Positions 1-7,436 of a stretch of 41,993 bases of DNA are shown here, piece by piece. The stretch comes from a virus, in IMG/VR virus record IMGVR_UViG_3300020401_000028, positions 1-41,993 of that record; one strand, given 5' to 3'. The notes below the pieces were generated by a model. The model did no database searches and had not been told where the DNA came from. It was given only the letters and a program-made list of their open reading frames with translations. The position numbers were made by a program, and so were the translations under genes. The stretch's first letter is position 1. Each line of letters starts with the position of its first letter.

Positions 1-456
1 ATGATCAACAAAGTTGCTAACAACATCGCGGCTAGAACAAGACGTGGTGCTGGTAACTACGCAGTGGTATCACCATTTGCGTTAACCATCCTACAGTCTG
101 CTACAACTTCTGCGTTCGCAAGAACAACAGAAGGTACTTTCGAAGCTCCAACTAACACTAAAATGGTTGGAACACTTAACGGTGCAATGAAAGTATACGT
201 AGACGCATACGCGGGTGACTCAACAGACGTACTTGTTGGATACAAAGGCTCAAGCGAGTCAGATGCTCCAGCATTCTACTGTCCATACATTCCGCTAATG
301 TCAAGTGGCGTTGTATTAGATCCAAGTTCATTCGAACCAGTTGTGTCTTTCATGACAAGATATGGTTACATTGAGCTATCTAATGTGGCATCTTCACTAG
401 GTAATGCGGCTGACTACTTAGGCAAAGTTTCTATTGCCAACGTAACATTCAGCTAA
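1..456 (+). CDS. 23: Major capsid protein gp23, C-terminal part (5' end outside window)
   Basis: This is the carboxy-terminal 151 residues of a T4-type major capsid protein, the hexamer-forming subunit of the head. Visible hallmarks are ARTRRGAGNYAVVSP near the start, VLVGYKGSSESDAPAFYCPY in the middle, and SFEPVVSFMTRYGYIELS near the end, all in the order seen in T4 gp23. Full-length gp23 proteins are around 450-520 residues. The ATG at position 1 is therefore almost certainly an internal methionine, and the gene begins upstream of the window. A terminator hairpin follows 19 bases after the stop. Family assignment is confident; only the true start cannot be seen. Confidence 0.95.
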   Translation: MINKVANNIAARTRRGAGNYAVVSPFALTILQSATTSAFARTTEGTFEAPTNTKMVGTLNGAMKVYVDAYAGDSTDVLVGYKGSSESDAPAFYCPYIPLMSSGVVLDPSSFEPVVSFMTRYGYIELSNVASSLGNAADYLGKVSIANVTFS

Positions 457-474
457 TTTATAGCAGAAGAATTA

Positions 475-503
475 AAAAGGGCGGCTTTTGTCGCCCTTTT
501 TTT
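475..503 (+). terminator. Intrinsic terminator after capsid gene
   Basis: A GGGCG/CGCCC stem is extended by AAAA/TTTT pairs, has an 8-base loop and is followed by a run of seven Ts. It closes the capsid transcription unit and insulates the riboswitch and peptide unit that starts just downstream. Confidence 0.9.
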
Positions 504-512
504 ATGGCCGAA

Positions 513-519
513 CTAAATA
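513..519 (+). promoter_or_regulatory. T4-type late promoter motif (CTAAATA)
   Basis: CTAAATA matches the core of the T4 late promoter TATAAATA, used by the phage gp55/gp33 sigma system, and lies just after the capsid terminator. In T4 the start site is about 6-8 bases downstream. Here that falls at about 525-527, exactly where the riboswitch-like stem begins, which supports this being its promoter. The motif is short, so the call rests on position and on similar motifs at other block boundaries. Confidence 0.65.
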
Positions 520-521
520 TT

Positions 522-569
522 TGTACGTTCATCCCACTGGGACGGAAGTAGCACAAGCGAAGGAACGCA
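522..569 (+). ncRNA. Glutamine riboswitch-like element (downstream-peptide / glnA type)
   Basis: The sequence matches my recollection of the glnA/downstream-peptide glutamine aptamer family. Outer stem CGTTC (526-530) pairs with GAACG (563-567). An inner TCCC/GGGA stem (532-535 with 539-542) follows, then the conserved GACGGAAGTAG block and a short GC/GC stem with ACAA loop (551-558), then GAAGGAACGC. It is followed by a Shine-Dalgarno (AAAGGAGAG, 581-589) and a short peptide gene, the arrangement that gave the downstream-peptide motif its name. By analogy it should sense L-glutamine and control translation or transcription of the peptide. Ligand and mechanism are inferred from the family. 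Confidence 0.85.
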
Positions 570-593
570 CTTAACTGTAAAAAGGAGAGTGTT

Positions 594-746
594 ATGAACT
601 ACAGAGACTTCGAAATCGCTCGCAAAAAAGAACGCACTAAAAGATCACATTTAGCAATAATCCTAAAAATGATAAAAGAACGTCAATCTAGACCTAGATG
701 CGAGAAGAATATTCTAAGCGATGACCCAAGATTACAAAAAATATAA
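594..746 (+). CDS. 50-residue basic peptide downstream of the glutamine riboswitch
   Basis: A short gene begins MNYRDFEIARKKERTKRSHL, is rich in Lys and Arg, and ends LSDDPRLQKI. An excellent ribosome binding site (AAAAGGAGAG) lies 5 bases before the ATG, which supports translation despite its length. It directly follows the riboswitch-like element, and short peptides of about 17-100 residues are the known partners of downstream-peptide RNAs. It has no recognisable domain, membrane segment or signal peptide. The family's function is unknown; a small regulator of host nitrogen or glutamine metabolism would be one guess, not something the sequence shows. It is followed by a host-type promoter, so it is probably a one-gene unit. 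Confidence 0.8.
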   Translation: MNYRDFEIARKKERTKRSHLAIILKMIKERQSRPRCEKNILSDDPRLQKI

Positions 747-776
747 CATTTTGGACAAAAAAGTAGGAAAAAAGAC

Positions 777-805
777 TTGACAAATAGGTTTTTATTTGTT
801 ATAGT
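777..805 (+). promoter_or_regulatory. Near-consensus sigma70 promoter (TTGACA - 17 bp - TATAGT)
   Basis: TTGACA at 777-782 and TATAGT at 800-805 are separated by exactly 17 bases, close to the bacterial housekeeping consensus. The predicted start (about 812) coincides with the first base of the closing helix of the folded RNA downstream. It is the only clear host-type promoter noticed in the window, against T4-late-type motifs at the other block boundaries. The -35 end and spacer contain an inverted repeat, ACAAATA (780-786) / TATTTGT (793-799), that could be an operator or a chance dyad. Confidence 0.85.
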
Positions 806-811
806 GTATAC

Positions 812-1031
812 ATAAGCAACAAAAGAGTAATTAACTTTTGTTTTATAGTGCTAGGAAGAGGCGTTTACCAGAGCGTCGAACTAGGCTAATTAGGGGTGGT
901 ACCCAGGCTTGGTAGTAGAAATACGCTGAGTCACATCGCTCTACCGAGCGGAATTAGGCTCCCTGGATTTGAGAATGGCATCTCGGTCGAGGGGTTGGAG
1001 GTATAACCGAGTCCTCCCTATAATTGCTTAT
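812..1031 (+). ncRNA. Putative structured non-coding RNA, about 220 nt, unrecognised family
   Basis: This stretch has no convincing gene but folds coherently by eye. The two ends pair perfectly: ATAAGCAA (812-819) with TTGCTTAT (1024-1031). Stacked inside is TTATAG (843-848) with CTATAA (1018-1023). A CAAAAG/CTTTTG hairpin (820-825 with 835-840) branches between them. Further in are CGCTC/GAGCG (937-941 with 946-950) and GGGT/ACCC (894-897 with 901-904). Two helices share one region: CTCGGT/ACCGAG (982-987 with 1006-1011) and GGAGG/CCTCC (997-1001 with 1013-1017). They interleave, so they are either alternatives or a strained pseudoknot. A sigma70 promoter fires at its 5' end and a terminator follows. 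It is not a tRNA, and I saw no match to RNase P RNA or tmRNA hallmarks. Function unknown. Confidence 0.75.
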
Positions 1032-1038
1032 TTTCGTT

Positions 1039-1083
1039 AAAGGTGTACAAGGAAGTTAAAACTTGTATGCCTTTTTCCTTTTG
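1039..1083 (+). terminator. Strong terminator ending the structured RNA transcript
   Basis: A 13-bp stem (1039-1051 with 1062-1074, including two G-T wobbles) has a 10-base loop and is followed by a T-rich tail. It ends the RNA unit immediately before the next late-promoter motif, so the RNA is a separate transcript rather than a leader of the structural gene downstream. Confidence 0.88.
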
Positions 1084-1084
1084 T

Positions 1085-1092
1085 GATAAATA
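1085..1092 (+). promoter_or_regulatory. Late promoter motif (GATAAATA) for first structural block
   Basis: The motif sits directly after the terminator tail and about 95 bases before the next start codon. The transcript leader it would produce (about 1099-1186) can form small hairpins, for example GCTG/CAGC at 1128-1141, and ends with a ribosome binding site at 1176-1180. Confidence 0.75.
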
Positions 1093-1186
1093 CTTGTGTC
1101 AGATAGCGAGCCCTTTGGCGGACTTATGCTGTACCCACAGCGTACCGGATAGAACCCGGATTGGACTACTATATAGGAGAAAACAA

Positions 1187-1648
1187 ATGGGAAGACCACT
1201 CAATAAAAGGCTTTTTGCAGTTGCAGGCACAGGTCCTACAGCTTCAGGAACAGAAATCAAAGTAAACTTTCATAACGGCTCAGCAGTTAAAGAAGGTTTT
1301 ATCGTAAAGCAACTAGGATCAAAAAAATTCCGCGTTGAAGAAATCGGTACAGGCGGAACATTCGATTGTACATTAAAGACTGGTGTATTACCTGCGGCTT
1401 TAAGTTCAGGCGAAATGTCTATTTCAGTACAAGGTGCTGATTCAGAAACATATGGCGTATCTAAAATTTCAGGACGTACAGTAACATTAGCTAAACCAAG
1501 TGCAACAGGATCAAACGCATTAGACGGACAGAAATTAAAATATGTCCTTACAGGTTCTGCGGCGGCAGGTATCGTTAGAATGGAAGAAGCTGGTGATGAT
1601 AACACATTATCAGGTACAGACGACGACGATTTCACAGAAGACGCATAA
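1187..1648 (+). CDS. Small virion structural protein (MGRPLNKR family)
   Basis: The 153-residue product begins MGRPLNKRLFAVAGTG, a start I associate with small structural proteins of marine T4-like phages. The body is Gly/Ser/Thr-rich and predicted beta. The tail is strongly acidic (DDDDFTEDA). I chose the ATG at 1187 because it has AGGAG 7 bases upstream. The same frame extends back to a GTG at 1043, but that lies inside the terminator stem upstream of the late-promoter motif and can be dismissed. The exact virion location is unknown. A G6/C6 hairpin follows the stop. Confidence 0.75.
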   Translation: MGRPLNKRLFAVAGTGPTASGTEIKVNFHNGSAVKEGFIVKQLGSKKFRVEEIGTGGTFDCTLKTGVLPAALSSGEMSISVQGADSETYGVSKISGRTVTLAKPSATGSNALDGQKLKYVLTGSAAAGIVRMEEAGDDNTLSGTDDDDFTEDA

Positions 1649-1656
1649 TAATATAT

Positions 1657-1681
1657 TGGGGGGATTATTCCCCCCATTTTA
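1657..1681 (+). terminator. G/C hairpin, possible weak terminator or processing site
   Basis: Six Gs (1658-1663) pair with six Cs (1670-1675) across an ATTATT loop, extended by one T-A pair and followed by only ATTTTAA. The stem is very stable but the T-run is poor. It may terminate partially or protect the upstream mRNA end, setting the ratio between the 153-residue protein and the following genes. Confidence 0.55.
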
Positions 1682-1691
1682 AGGATTTGGA

Positions 1692-2639
1692 ATGTCAAAA
1701 ACGTTAAATGTAAATAGTGGTAATTATACGATACGAGTAGCAAGCGGAAGTAACATTGTACTCGATACACCAAATGGTAATGTTAACCTTACAGGTAATT
1801 TAACAGTAGCTGGTACTACCACAACAGTAGATTCACAAGATTTATCTTTGAAAGATAATATTATTGTATTGAACGATGGGGAATCTGGAAATGGTATAAC
1901 CTTAAATACAGCAGGTATACAAATAGATAGAGGATCTGCTTCAGATGCTTTGTTTATATTTGATGAGTTGGTTACACATAATGATCCTGTAACTCAAACT
2001 AACAAACCAGGAACATTTGTTTTTAAAAGAGCAAGTGGTGCAATTAACGGAATATTTACAAACTCTATTGCTACTGGAGGAGGAGATTTATATCTTATAA
2101 ACAGTGGTACTGGTGTAATTAACGTAAGTGGTACAGCTGATTATGAAAACCAAGTTACTGATGACGATGATGTTCCAAACAAAAAATACGTAGACGATGC
2201 AATAGTAACGGGTATTAACACTATTCAAGTGCAGTCTATTTCAAGAGGAGACTCTGCACTTAACGTTTTTGATGATAGCTTAGACGGAGGAGTAAGTGCC
2301 TTTAAAGTCACTATTGATGGATCTGAAATTGCATTATTCAAGCGTAATTCAACTGAAATCGAAAACATAGTATTTGAAGATAATACTATTACAACAACTA
2401 CAAGTGGATCAGATTTAACTTTAAGTAGTCAAGGAAGTCCGTTTGTAAAAATAGATAGCACACTTAGAATGCCAGTGCAAGACGATTCTGCTGTCATTGC
2501 ATCTTCAGCCACACACATTGCTTTATTTGGAAAAGATCCAGACAAGGGCAAAACAGGCTTATTTTACAAAAACAAGTATGATCACGAAGATGAATTGATA
2601 AGTACAAATAGATCACTGCTTTATAGTATGTTATTTTAA
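1692..2639 (+). CDS. Fibre-like virion protein, 315 aa
   Basis: The protein is rich in Thr, Ser, Asn and Gly and has short beta repeats typical of trimeric tail fibres and baseplate appendages. Residues about 30-60 carry GNLTVAGTTTTVDSQDLSLK followed by DNIIVLNDGE, a segment I associate with fibre-like proteins of marine T4-like phages. The C-terminal end changes to SATHIALFGKDPDKGKTGLF and ends hydrophobic. A weak ribosome binding site (AAGGA) lies just upstream. The next gene starts 12 bases after its stop, which suggests translation coupling. The fibre-like class is well supported; the specific role and position in the virion are not. Confidence 0.7.
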   Translation: MSKTLNVNSGNYTIRVASGSNIVLDTPNGNVNLTGNLTVAGTTTTVDSQDLSLKDNIIVLNDGESGNGITLNTAGIQIDRGSASDALFIFDELVTHNDPVTQTNKPGTFVFKRASGAINGIFTNSIATGGGDLYLINSGTGVINVSGTADYENQVTDDDDVPNKKYVDDAIVTGINTIQVQSISRGDSALNVFDDSLDGGVSAFKVTIDGSEIALFKRNSTEIENIVFEDNTITTTTSGSDLTLSSQGSPFVKIDSTLRMPVQDDSAVIASSATHIALFGKDPDKGKTGLFYKNKYDHEDELISTNRSLLYSMLF

Positions 2640-2650
2640 GGAAAGAACAC

Positions 2651-2995
2651 ATGGCGATTGTAAACAAAAAAATAGCTCAAACAGATACAGTACTTCTGAC
2701 TGTTCCAAATGGCAGTAGATTTGCAATTACAACTATTTTAGTATGTAATACTGCATCTGCTGATACAGGTGGATCAAATGATAGTTCCTTTGATTTACAT
2801 CTAGTACCAAACGGTCAGGCCAAAGGTAATGCTGATCCTAACGCTAACCAAATTTTAAATGACTTGGTTGTAGCAGGTGCAGACACATTTACTTTTGACA
2901 CAGAAAAAATTGTATTAGAAGGTGGAGACAGAATTATTGCTGTATCTCAATCACCTGCTAATTTAGCGGCTACTATTAGTTATTTGGAAGTATAA
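2651..2995 (+). CDS. Small beta-sandwich-type virion protein (fibre-associated)
   Basis: The 114-residue protein has the pattern ...VLLTVPNGSRFAITTILVCN..., then a hydrophilic middle, then TEKIVLEGGDRIIAV and ATISYLEV at the end. This layout of strand, small turn and strand is shared with the proteins at 11167-11496 and 22363-22689. Each of these small proteins directly follows a large or medium fibre-like gene. That pairing suggests an accessory, capping or assembly partner for fibres, by inference only. Its stop overlaps the next start by one base (TAATG). Confidence 0.6.
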   Translation: MAIVNKKIAQTDTVLLTVPNGSRFAITTILVCNTASADTGGSNDSSFDLHLVPNGQAKGNADPNANQILNDLVVAGADTFTFDTEKIVLEGGDRIIAVSQSPANLAATISYLEV

Positions 2996-3513
2996 TGAGA
3001 TTCTTAAAGGCACAAAGAACATCTAGAGGAATCAATTCTGATACTAAAGGATTGAATATAGACGCACTAGGACTTGCAGAAATCAATACTGATGCGGCAG
3101 TAATTGTGCCAAAAGGTGATCAAAACAAACGTCCTTTTGTTCCAGCAGAAGGAATGTTAAGATACAATACAGATACAAGCGATTTTGAAGTCTATCAAAA
3201 TGCGGCTTGGAAACCTGTAAGATTTAGAGAACCAACAACAATCGTTCAACAAAATTTAGGAAACGGCAACGGAACAGAAACAACATTTGGTCCATTGAAT
3301 TCAGGAGATACTTATTATCCTGTGCCTATATCAGAAAATAATATTTTAGTTACTATTGAAAACGTATTTCAGTTAGCTACAACAAACTATACCTTAGTAC
3401 AAAATCCTTCCTCAGGACCAGGCGCACCATACGCCGCGGGTTGGTATCTTGTGTTTGGTACTCCTGTTCCATCAGGCAAACCAGTGCAAGTACTACATAA
3501 TTTTGACAAGTAA
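2995..3513 (+). CDS. Virion structural protein with fibre 'RYNT' module
   Basis: The 172-residue protein contains a VPKGDQNKRPFVPAEGMLRY segment followed by NTDTSDFEVYQNAAWKPV at about residues 38-75. This matches the GTTAQRP...G.IRYNT...E.Y.G..W module found once or twice in several other fibre genes here. Residues after 80 form a second domain with TETTFGPLNSGDTYYPVPIS and strand-rich sequence to the end. Start and stop codons overlap the neighbours by one base on both sides, so it is made in a coupled block. Structural role is probable; exact position unknown. Confidence 0.6.
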   Translation: MRFLKAQRTSRGINSDTKGLNIDALGLAEINTDAAVIVPKGDQNKRPFVPAEGMLRYNTDTSDFEVYQNAAWKPVRFREPTTIVQQNLGNGNGTETTFGPLNSGDTYYPVPISENNILVTIENVFQLATTNYTLVQNPSSGPGAPYAAGWYLVFGTPVPSGKPVQVLHNFDK

Positions 3514-3725
3514 TGTCTAGCAACGGTATATCACACTTACAATATAAAAGACAACGTCAAGAACAAAAGCTAAAATTGGCGGCTGAAAAACGTGCCGCTA
3601 CAGGTAAAAGATCTACACTTAAAAAGGGCTTAATGCCTACGTTATACACAGCAGGTGATAACAATACAGCAAATACCAAAAAGATTACCACAGGAACTTT
3701 GAAGACCGGCCGTCCTTGGCAATAA
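3513..3725 (+). CDS. Small basic protein, 70 aa
   Basis: This is a very Lys/Arg/Gln-rich small protein. The first half (HLQYKRQRQEQKLKLAAEKR) looks like a charged helix. The C-terminal half is Thr/Asn/Gly-rich and ends TLKTGRPWQ. It starts by TAATG overlap with the preceding structural gene and ends just before a late-promoter motif, so it closes that block. It could be a minor virion or assembly factor; no family is recognised. Confidence 0.6.
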   Translation: MSSNGISHLQYKRQRQEQKLKLAAEKRAATGKRSTLKKGLMPTLYTAGDNNTANTKKITTGTLKTGRPWQ

Positions 3726-3728
3726 TAC

Positions 3729-3736
3729 AATAAATA
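3729..3736 (+). promoter_or_regulatory. Late promoter motif (AATAAATA)
   Basis: The motif lies 26 bases before the start of the 1178-residue fibre gene, just after the preceding stop codon and upstream of a GAGGGG ribosome binding site. Confidence 0.7.
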
Positions 3737-3761
3737 CTGTTGTAAAATCGAGGGGATTATA

Positions 3762-6700
3762 ATGTCAACACAAGTAGCCCGAATAGGCGGTCAGTTACTA
3801 CAAGCAAATTTATTAAGAGAGCTAGACGATCTAAAATTTGATACTGACCTATTGGTTGTCAAACGTGACAACACTCTTGGTATAGGTACAACAACTACTC
3901 CTCGTAATTTAACTATAAACGGAACAATGCGTACCACATCAGGTGGTGGTGATCCTGATATAGTATTTGGAAACAGTATTAAAGTTGGCGATATAACTTT
4001 AGCATCGTCGGGTATATCAACACCAAGCGGTGATGTTACACTAAAATCTACACATCCACAAGGTTATATCAAGACAGGTGGAATAGGAAGTTATAATTTT
4101 GCAATCAAGGGCGATGGTATCCTTGCTTTACAAACTAATGGCGGTGTTGGTATTAGACCAGAAGTTTTTGATGGACAAACTGCGGCTTGGAATTCAAACG
4201 GCAATTATGGCATGTATTGGTCACCTGGACCTAAAAATAGTGCCAGTGCTCCACCTAACGATATGGATATAATTTATGATCGTGCTTTAGCACTTTCACA
4301 ATCTGGTTCTTGGACTTCAGAAGAACTTGCGGCACTTGACTTTGACGGCGATGGAGACATTCAAGCAGATGACGCATTACAATTAAGACAAATGAACACA
4401 CAGTGGGCAAGCAATCAAATGTTTCCTGCAACAAACACGATCGCAGACCATGCGAATCCAACTGCGTTCAAAGCATTTGTTGAAAAGTATTATCCTACTT
4501 CTGCTCCTAGAAAATTACAATTAGAAACAGGTTCTACACTAACTGTTACAGGTAATATTCATTCCACAGGAGACATTACGTACGGTGGAGATTCAATTAC
4601 AATAGGAGACGATTCAACTGATAGTGCAAGTTTCTTAAGTGATTTTCATAATGACATAGTTCCGGATTTAGATAATGTGTATCATATTGGTAAGGACGAT
4701 GATAGCACAGGTCCTGCAAAAGGTTTTAAGATTGCAGTAAATGAATTAAAAGCTGATACAGTTAAAGCAAGTGGACTGGTATATCAGGGAATAGAATTAA
4801 CGAAAAATGTAGGTATCATATTTGTGTCTAATAATAACGGTTTAGATACAAATGACGGTAATAACCCAGGCGGACCATTTAGAACGCTTACAAAGGCGTT
4901 AAGCGTTGCTACAGACGGTGATTTAATTTATATGTATCCTGGAACTTATCAAGAGGCATATCCAATGACAGTGCCTAAAGGAGTTACAATACAAGGGGAC
5001 AGCATTAGAGGAGTTGAAATTTATCCGACATCAGCAACACAAAGTAATGATGCTTTTTTATTAAACAGTGATGTAACTATAGAAAATTTGACATTGAAAG
5101 ATCATTTTTATGACAGCGGTAATGATGATGGTTATGCTTTTAGATTAGTAAATAATTTTAACACAGGAATAGAAAATCAAGAAATTGGAAGATCTCCTTA
5201 TGTAAGGAATGTTACTGTTATAACCAAAGGCTCAACAACAAGTGCAAGTGATCCGAGAGGTTACGCATCTGGTGATGCTGGTAGAGGAGCATTAATAGAC
5301 GGAAGTGTCGCAATACAAAATTCTAGATCAGCAAGTATTCTTTTTCATGCTGTTACTTTTATTACTCCTGGCACGACAGCAATGATATGTAAAAGTGGCG
5401 TTCGTGTTGAATGGTTGAACAGCTTTACATATTTTGCAGAAACAGGAATTAAACTTGAACAAGGATCAGGTAGAACTGCACCTAACGGTTCAACTGTGTA
5501 TGGTGCAGAATTAAGAAGTATTGCAAGTGCTAATGTTTATGGTAATAAGGGTGTAAGTGCAGACGGTGCAAATTGTTTAGCATATTTGATTAATCATAAT
5601 TTTGCATACGTTGGTGCGGGTAAAGATGTAACAAATGATAACACACTAACAATTCAAGCTAATGAAGTTATAGAAGCTAATAATGCTAAGGTATATTACA
5701 CCACACAAGATCAAAGAGGAAATTTTAGAGTAGGTGATAATTTCTTAATTGATTTAGAAAATGAAAGAACAAGTTTTGATGTAGAAAGTATTTTTGCAGA
5801 AAATTCAACTGTTCAAATTAGAGAAGGAAACAATGTTGTTACATTAGAACCTGGACAAGTAAGTTTAGATAATATAGTTGTAACCGGAAATGTTTTAGAA
5901 GCGACAAGATCTTCTTTAGATTTTAACAGTGCAAACAACATTGTGTTTCAAGGAAATGTTAATATTCCAAATGTTACAACAACAGGAAATTTTGTAATTG
6001 ATGGTGCTCTAAACACTATAGGTGACGCACCAACAGATACAGTTGATTTTAATACACCAATAAGTCAAGATTTTGTCCCTGGCAGAGCAGACGGTGCTTT
6101 AGTTTTACTTGGAACAATTAGTGATCCAAGTTTTAATTATCCTAAAACATACACATTAACAGCAAATGGTATAACATATACTTACAATGCCGTTAGTGAA
6201 GACGATAGAAACTATTTCACTGGAATAGGAAATTTGAATGTGCCAGGACTTACTCTTTCATCTCACAATGAAAATGGCTTAACAAATGCTATCAAAATTA
6301 CGTATGTATCTCAAGCACAGGGAGATAGATTAGTACTAGCAAACACAAATGGTTGGACACATCTTGGTTTCACAGCAGGATCATCATTTTTAGCAGGTGC
6401 AGGAGACTTAGGAACTTCAACAGCTAGATGGAAAGAAGTACATACACAAAAAGCAAATGTAAATGTTATCACATTTGAAAATAACACTATAAGCACAAAT
6501 GTATCTGATGCTAATATAAATTTAGTAAGTGCAGGTTCAGGTAAAGTAAAAATAGATGACTTATCCTTCAAAACAAATATAGTAGCAAGTGAAACAGGAG
6601 ATTTAATTTTAAATCCTAGTACTGATGTAACTATATCTGCAACCAGTGATATAAAAATACCAATTGGAGAAACAGCACAACGTCCTACCACATTAGGAGG

Positions 6701-7298
6701 AATTAGATATAATACAAATATTAATGCATACGAAGGAACTGCAACGTCAGGCTCTGTAAGTTTACAAGGAATTTATGATTCAGATAGAGATACATATCTT
6801 GATTTGTCCAACAATCAATTTAATTTTGTAACAGCAGGACAAACTAATCATACATTAAATGGCACACTTTTAGAAAGTAAAGGATTTAGTTCAGATCATA
6901 AATTTTCAATTGACGGAAATGTTATCTCAACTGACGAACAAGATGGAACAATTCAACTTAAATCAAACGGTACAGGTAAAACTATAATTGGTGATTTACA
7001 ATTCCAAGCAAGCGATTTGTTCAATAATAGTAACAATAATTTTGTATTCAATTTAACAAACACAAGCGGTAATGGATACCTTAAAATTGATAATGTAAAC
7101 GGTATGATACCTCCGCTAGGTACTACAGCACAACGTCCAGGAACGCCAGAAGTAGGTAATACAAGGTATAATACTACACTAGAATATTTAGAAACTTGGA
7201 ACGGTACAAACTGGATAAACGCGGCTGGAGAAGTTGAAAGTATTGAATCAAATGACGTTGAACAATTAGCCTACCTATTTAACCTTATCCTGGATTAA
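3762..7298 (+). CDS. Large tail-fibre-like protein with beta-helix and dockerin-like Ca loop, 1178 aa
   Basis: The N-terminal about 60 residues (RIGGQLLQANLLRELDDLKF) resemble the start of the next large gene and are a likely attachment domain. At residues 193-204 a perfect 12-residue EF/dockerin-type loop, DFDGDGDIQADD, should bind calcium. Residues about 350-630 form a pectate-lyase-like beta-helix (NDGNNPGGPFRTLTKALSVA, then YMYPGTYQEAYPMTVPKGV). A DQRGNFRVGDNF motif follows at about 650. Two IRYNT/TRYNT modules lie near the end (about 970 and 1120). The protein shares its scaffold with 7437-11156 but lacks that gene's LamG-like insert. It probably forms a trimeric receptor-binding or baseplate fibre. 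GAGGGG precedes the ATG. Confidence 0.75.
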   Translation: MSTQVARIGGQLLQANLLRELDDLKFDTDLLVVKRDNTLGIGTTTTPRNLTINGTMRTTSGGGDPDIVFGNSIKVGDITLASSGISTPSGDVTLKSTHPQGYIKTGGIGSYNFAIKGDGILALQTNGGVGIRPEVFDGQTAAWNSNGNYGMYWSPGPKNSASAPPNDMDIIYDRALALSQSGSWTSEELAALDFDGDGDIQADDALQLRQMNTQWASNQMFPATNTIADHANPTAFKAFVEKYYPTSAPRKLQLETGSTLTVTGNIHSTGDITYGGDSITIGDDSTDSASFLSDFHNDIVPDLDNVYHIGKDDDSTGPAKGFKIAVNELKADTVKASGLVYQGIELTKNVGIIFVSNNNGLDTNDGNNPGGPFRTLTKALSVATDGDLIYMYPGTYQEAYPMTVPKGVTIQGDSIRGVEIYPTSATQSNDAFLLNSDVTIENLTLKDHFYDSGNDDGYAFRLVNNFNTGIENQEIGRSPYVRNVTVITKGSTTSASDPRGYASGDAGRGALIDGSVAIQNSRSASILFHAVTFITPGTTAMICKSGVRVEWLNSFTYFAETGIKLEQGSGRTAPNGSTVYGAELRSIASANVYGNKGVSADGANCLAYLINHNFAYVGAGKDVTNDNTLTIQANEVIEANNAKVYYTTQDQRGNFRVGDNFLIDLENERTSFDVESIFAENSTVQIREGNNVVTLEPGQVSLDNIVVTGNVLEATRSSLDFNSANNIVFQGNVNIPNVTTTGNFVIDGALNTIGDAPTDTVDFNTPISQDFVPGRADGALVLLGTISDPSFNYPKTYTLTANGITYTYNAVSEDDRNYFTGIGNLNVPGLTLSSHNENGLTNAIKITYVSQAQGDRLVLANTNGWTHLGFTAGSSFLAGAGDLGTSTARWKEVHTQKANVNVITFENNTISTNVSDANINLVSAGSGKVKIDDLSFKTNIVASETGDLILNPSTDVTISATSDIKIPIGETAQRPTTLGGIRYNTNINAYEGTATSGSVSLQGIYDSDRDTYLDLSNNQFNFVTAGQTNHTLNGTLLESKGFSSDHKFSIDGNVISTDEQDGTIQLKSNGTGKTIIGDLQFQASDLFNNSNNNFVFNLTNTSGNGYLKIDNVNGMIPPLGTTAQRPGTPEVGNTRYNTTLEYLETWNGTNWINAAGEVESIESNDVEQLAYLFNLILD

Positions 7299-7310
7299 TT
7301 ATCAAAATCA

Positions 7311-7318
7311 CATAAATA
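7311..7318 (+). promoter_or_regulatory. Late promoter motif (CATAAATA) with long leader
   Basis: The motif lies 118 bases before the next start. The predicted leader of about 110 nt (7325-7436) includes a CAGCC/GGCTG stem (7370-7374 with 7400-7404), unlike the short leaders of most other blocks. GAGGAG precedes the ATG. Confidence 0.7.
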
Positions 7319-7436
7319 AGTATAATGCAGTGAAGAGCAGGCCAAGCTAATGCATTAACAAACTGTGGTCAGCCGGCAAAGAGCAAATGCTGAAAATCGG
7401 GCTGGAGGGACAGGATCCCCGTATTGAGGAGTAGAC

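Noticed and set aside
812-1031. tRNA, tmRNA or RNase P RNA for the structured RNA
   Set aside because: No cloverleaf, no CCA end, no tag-peptide frame and none of the conserved RNase P segments were found.
1043-1186. In-frame GTG extension of the structural gene at 1187
   Set aside because: It begins inside the terminator stem and crosses the late-promoter motif, has no ribosome binding site, and gives Cys-rich sequence unlike the gene proper.
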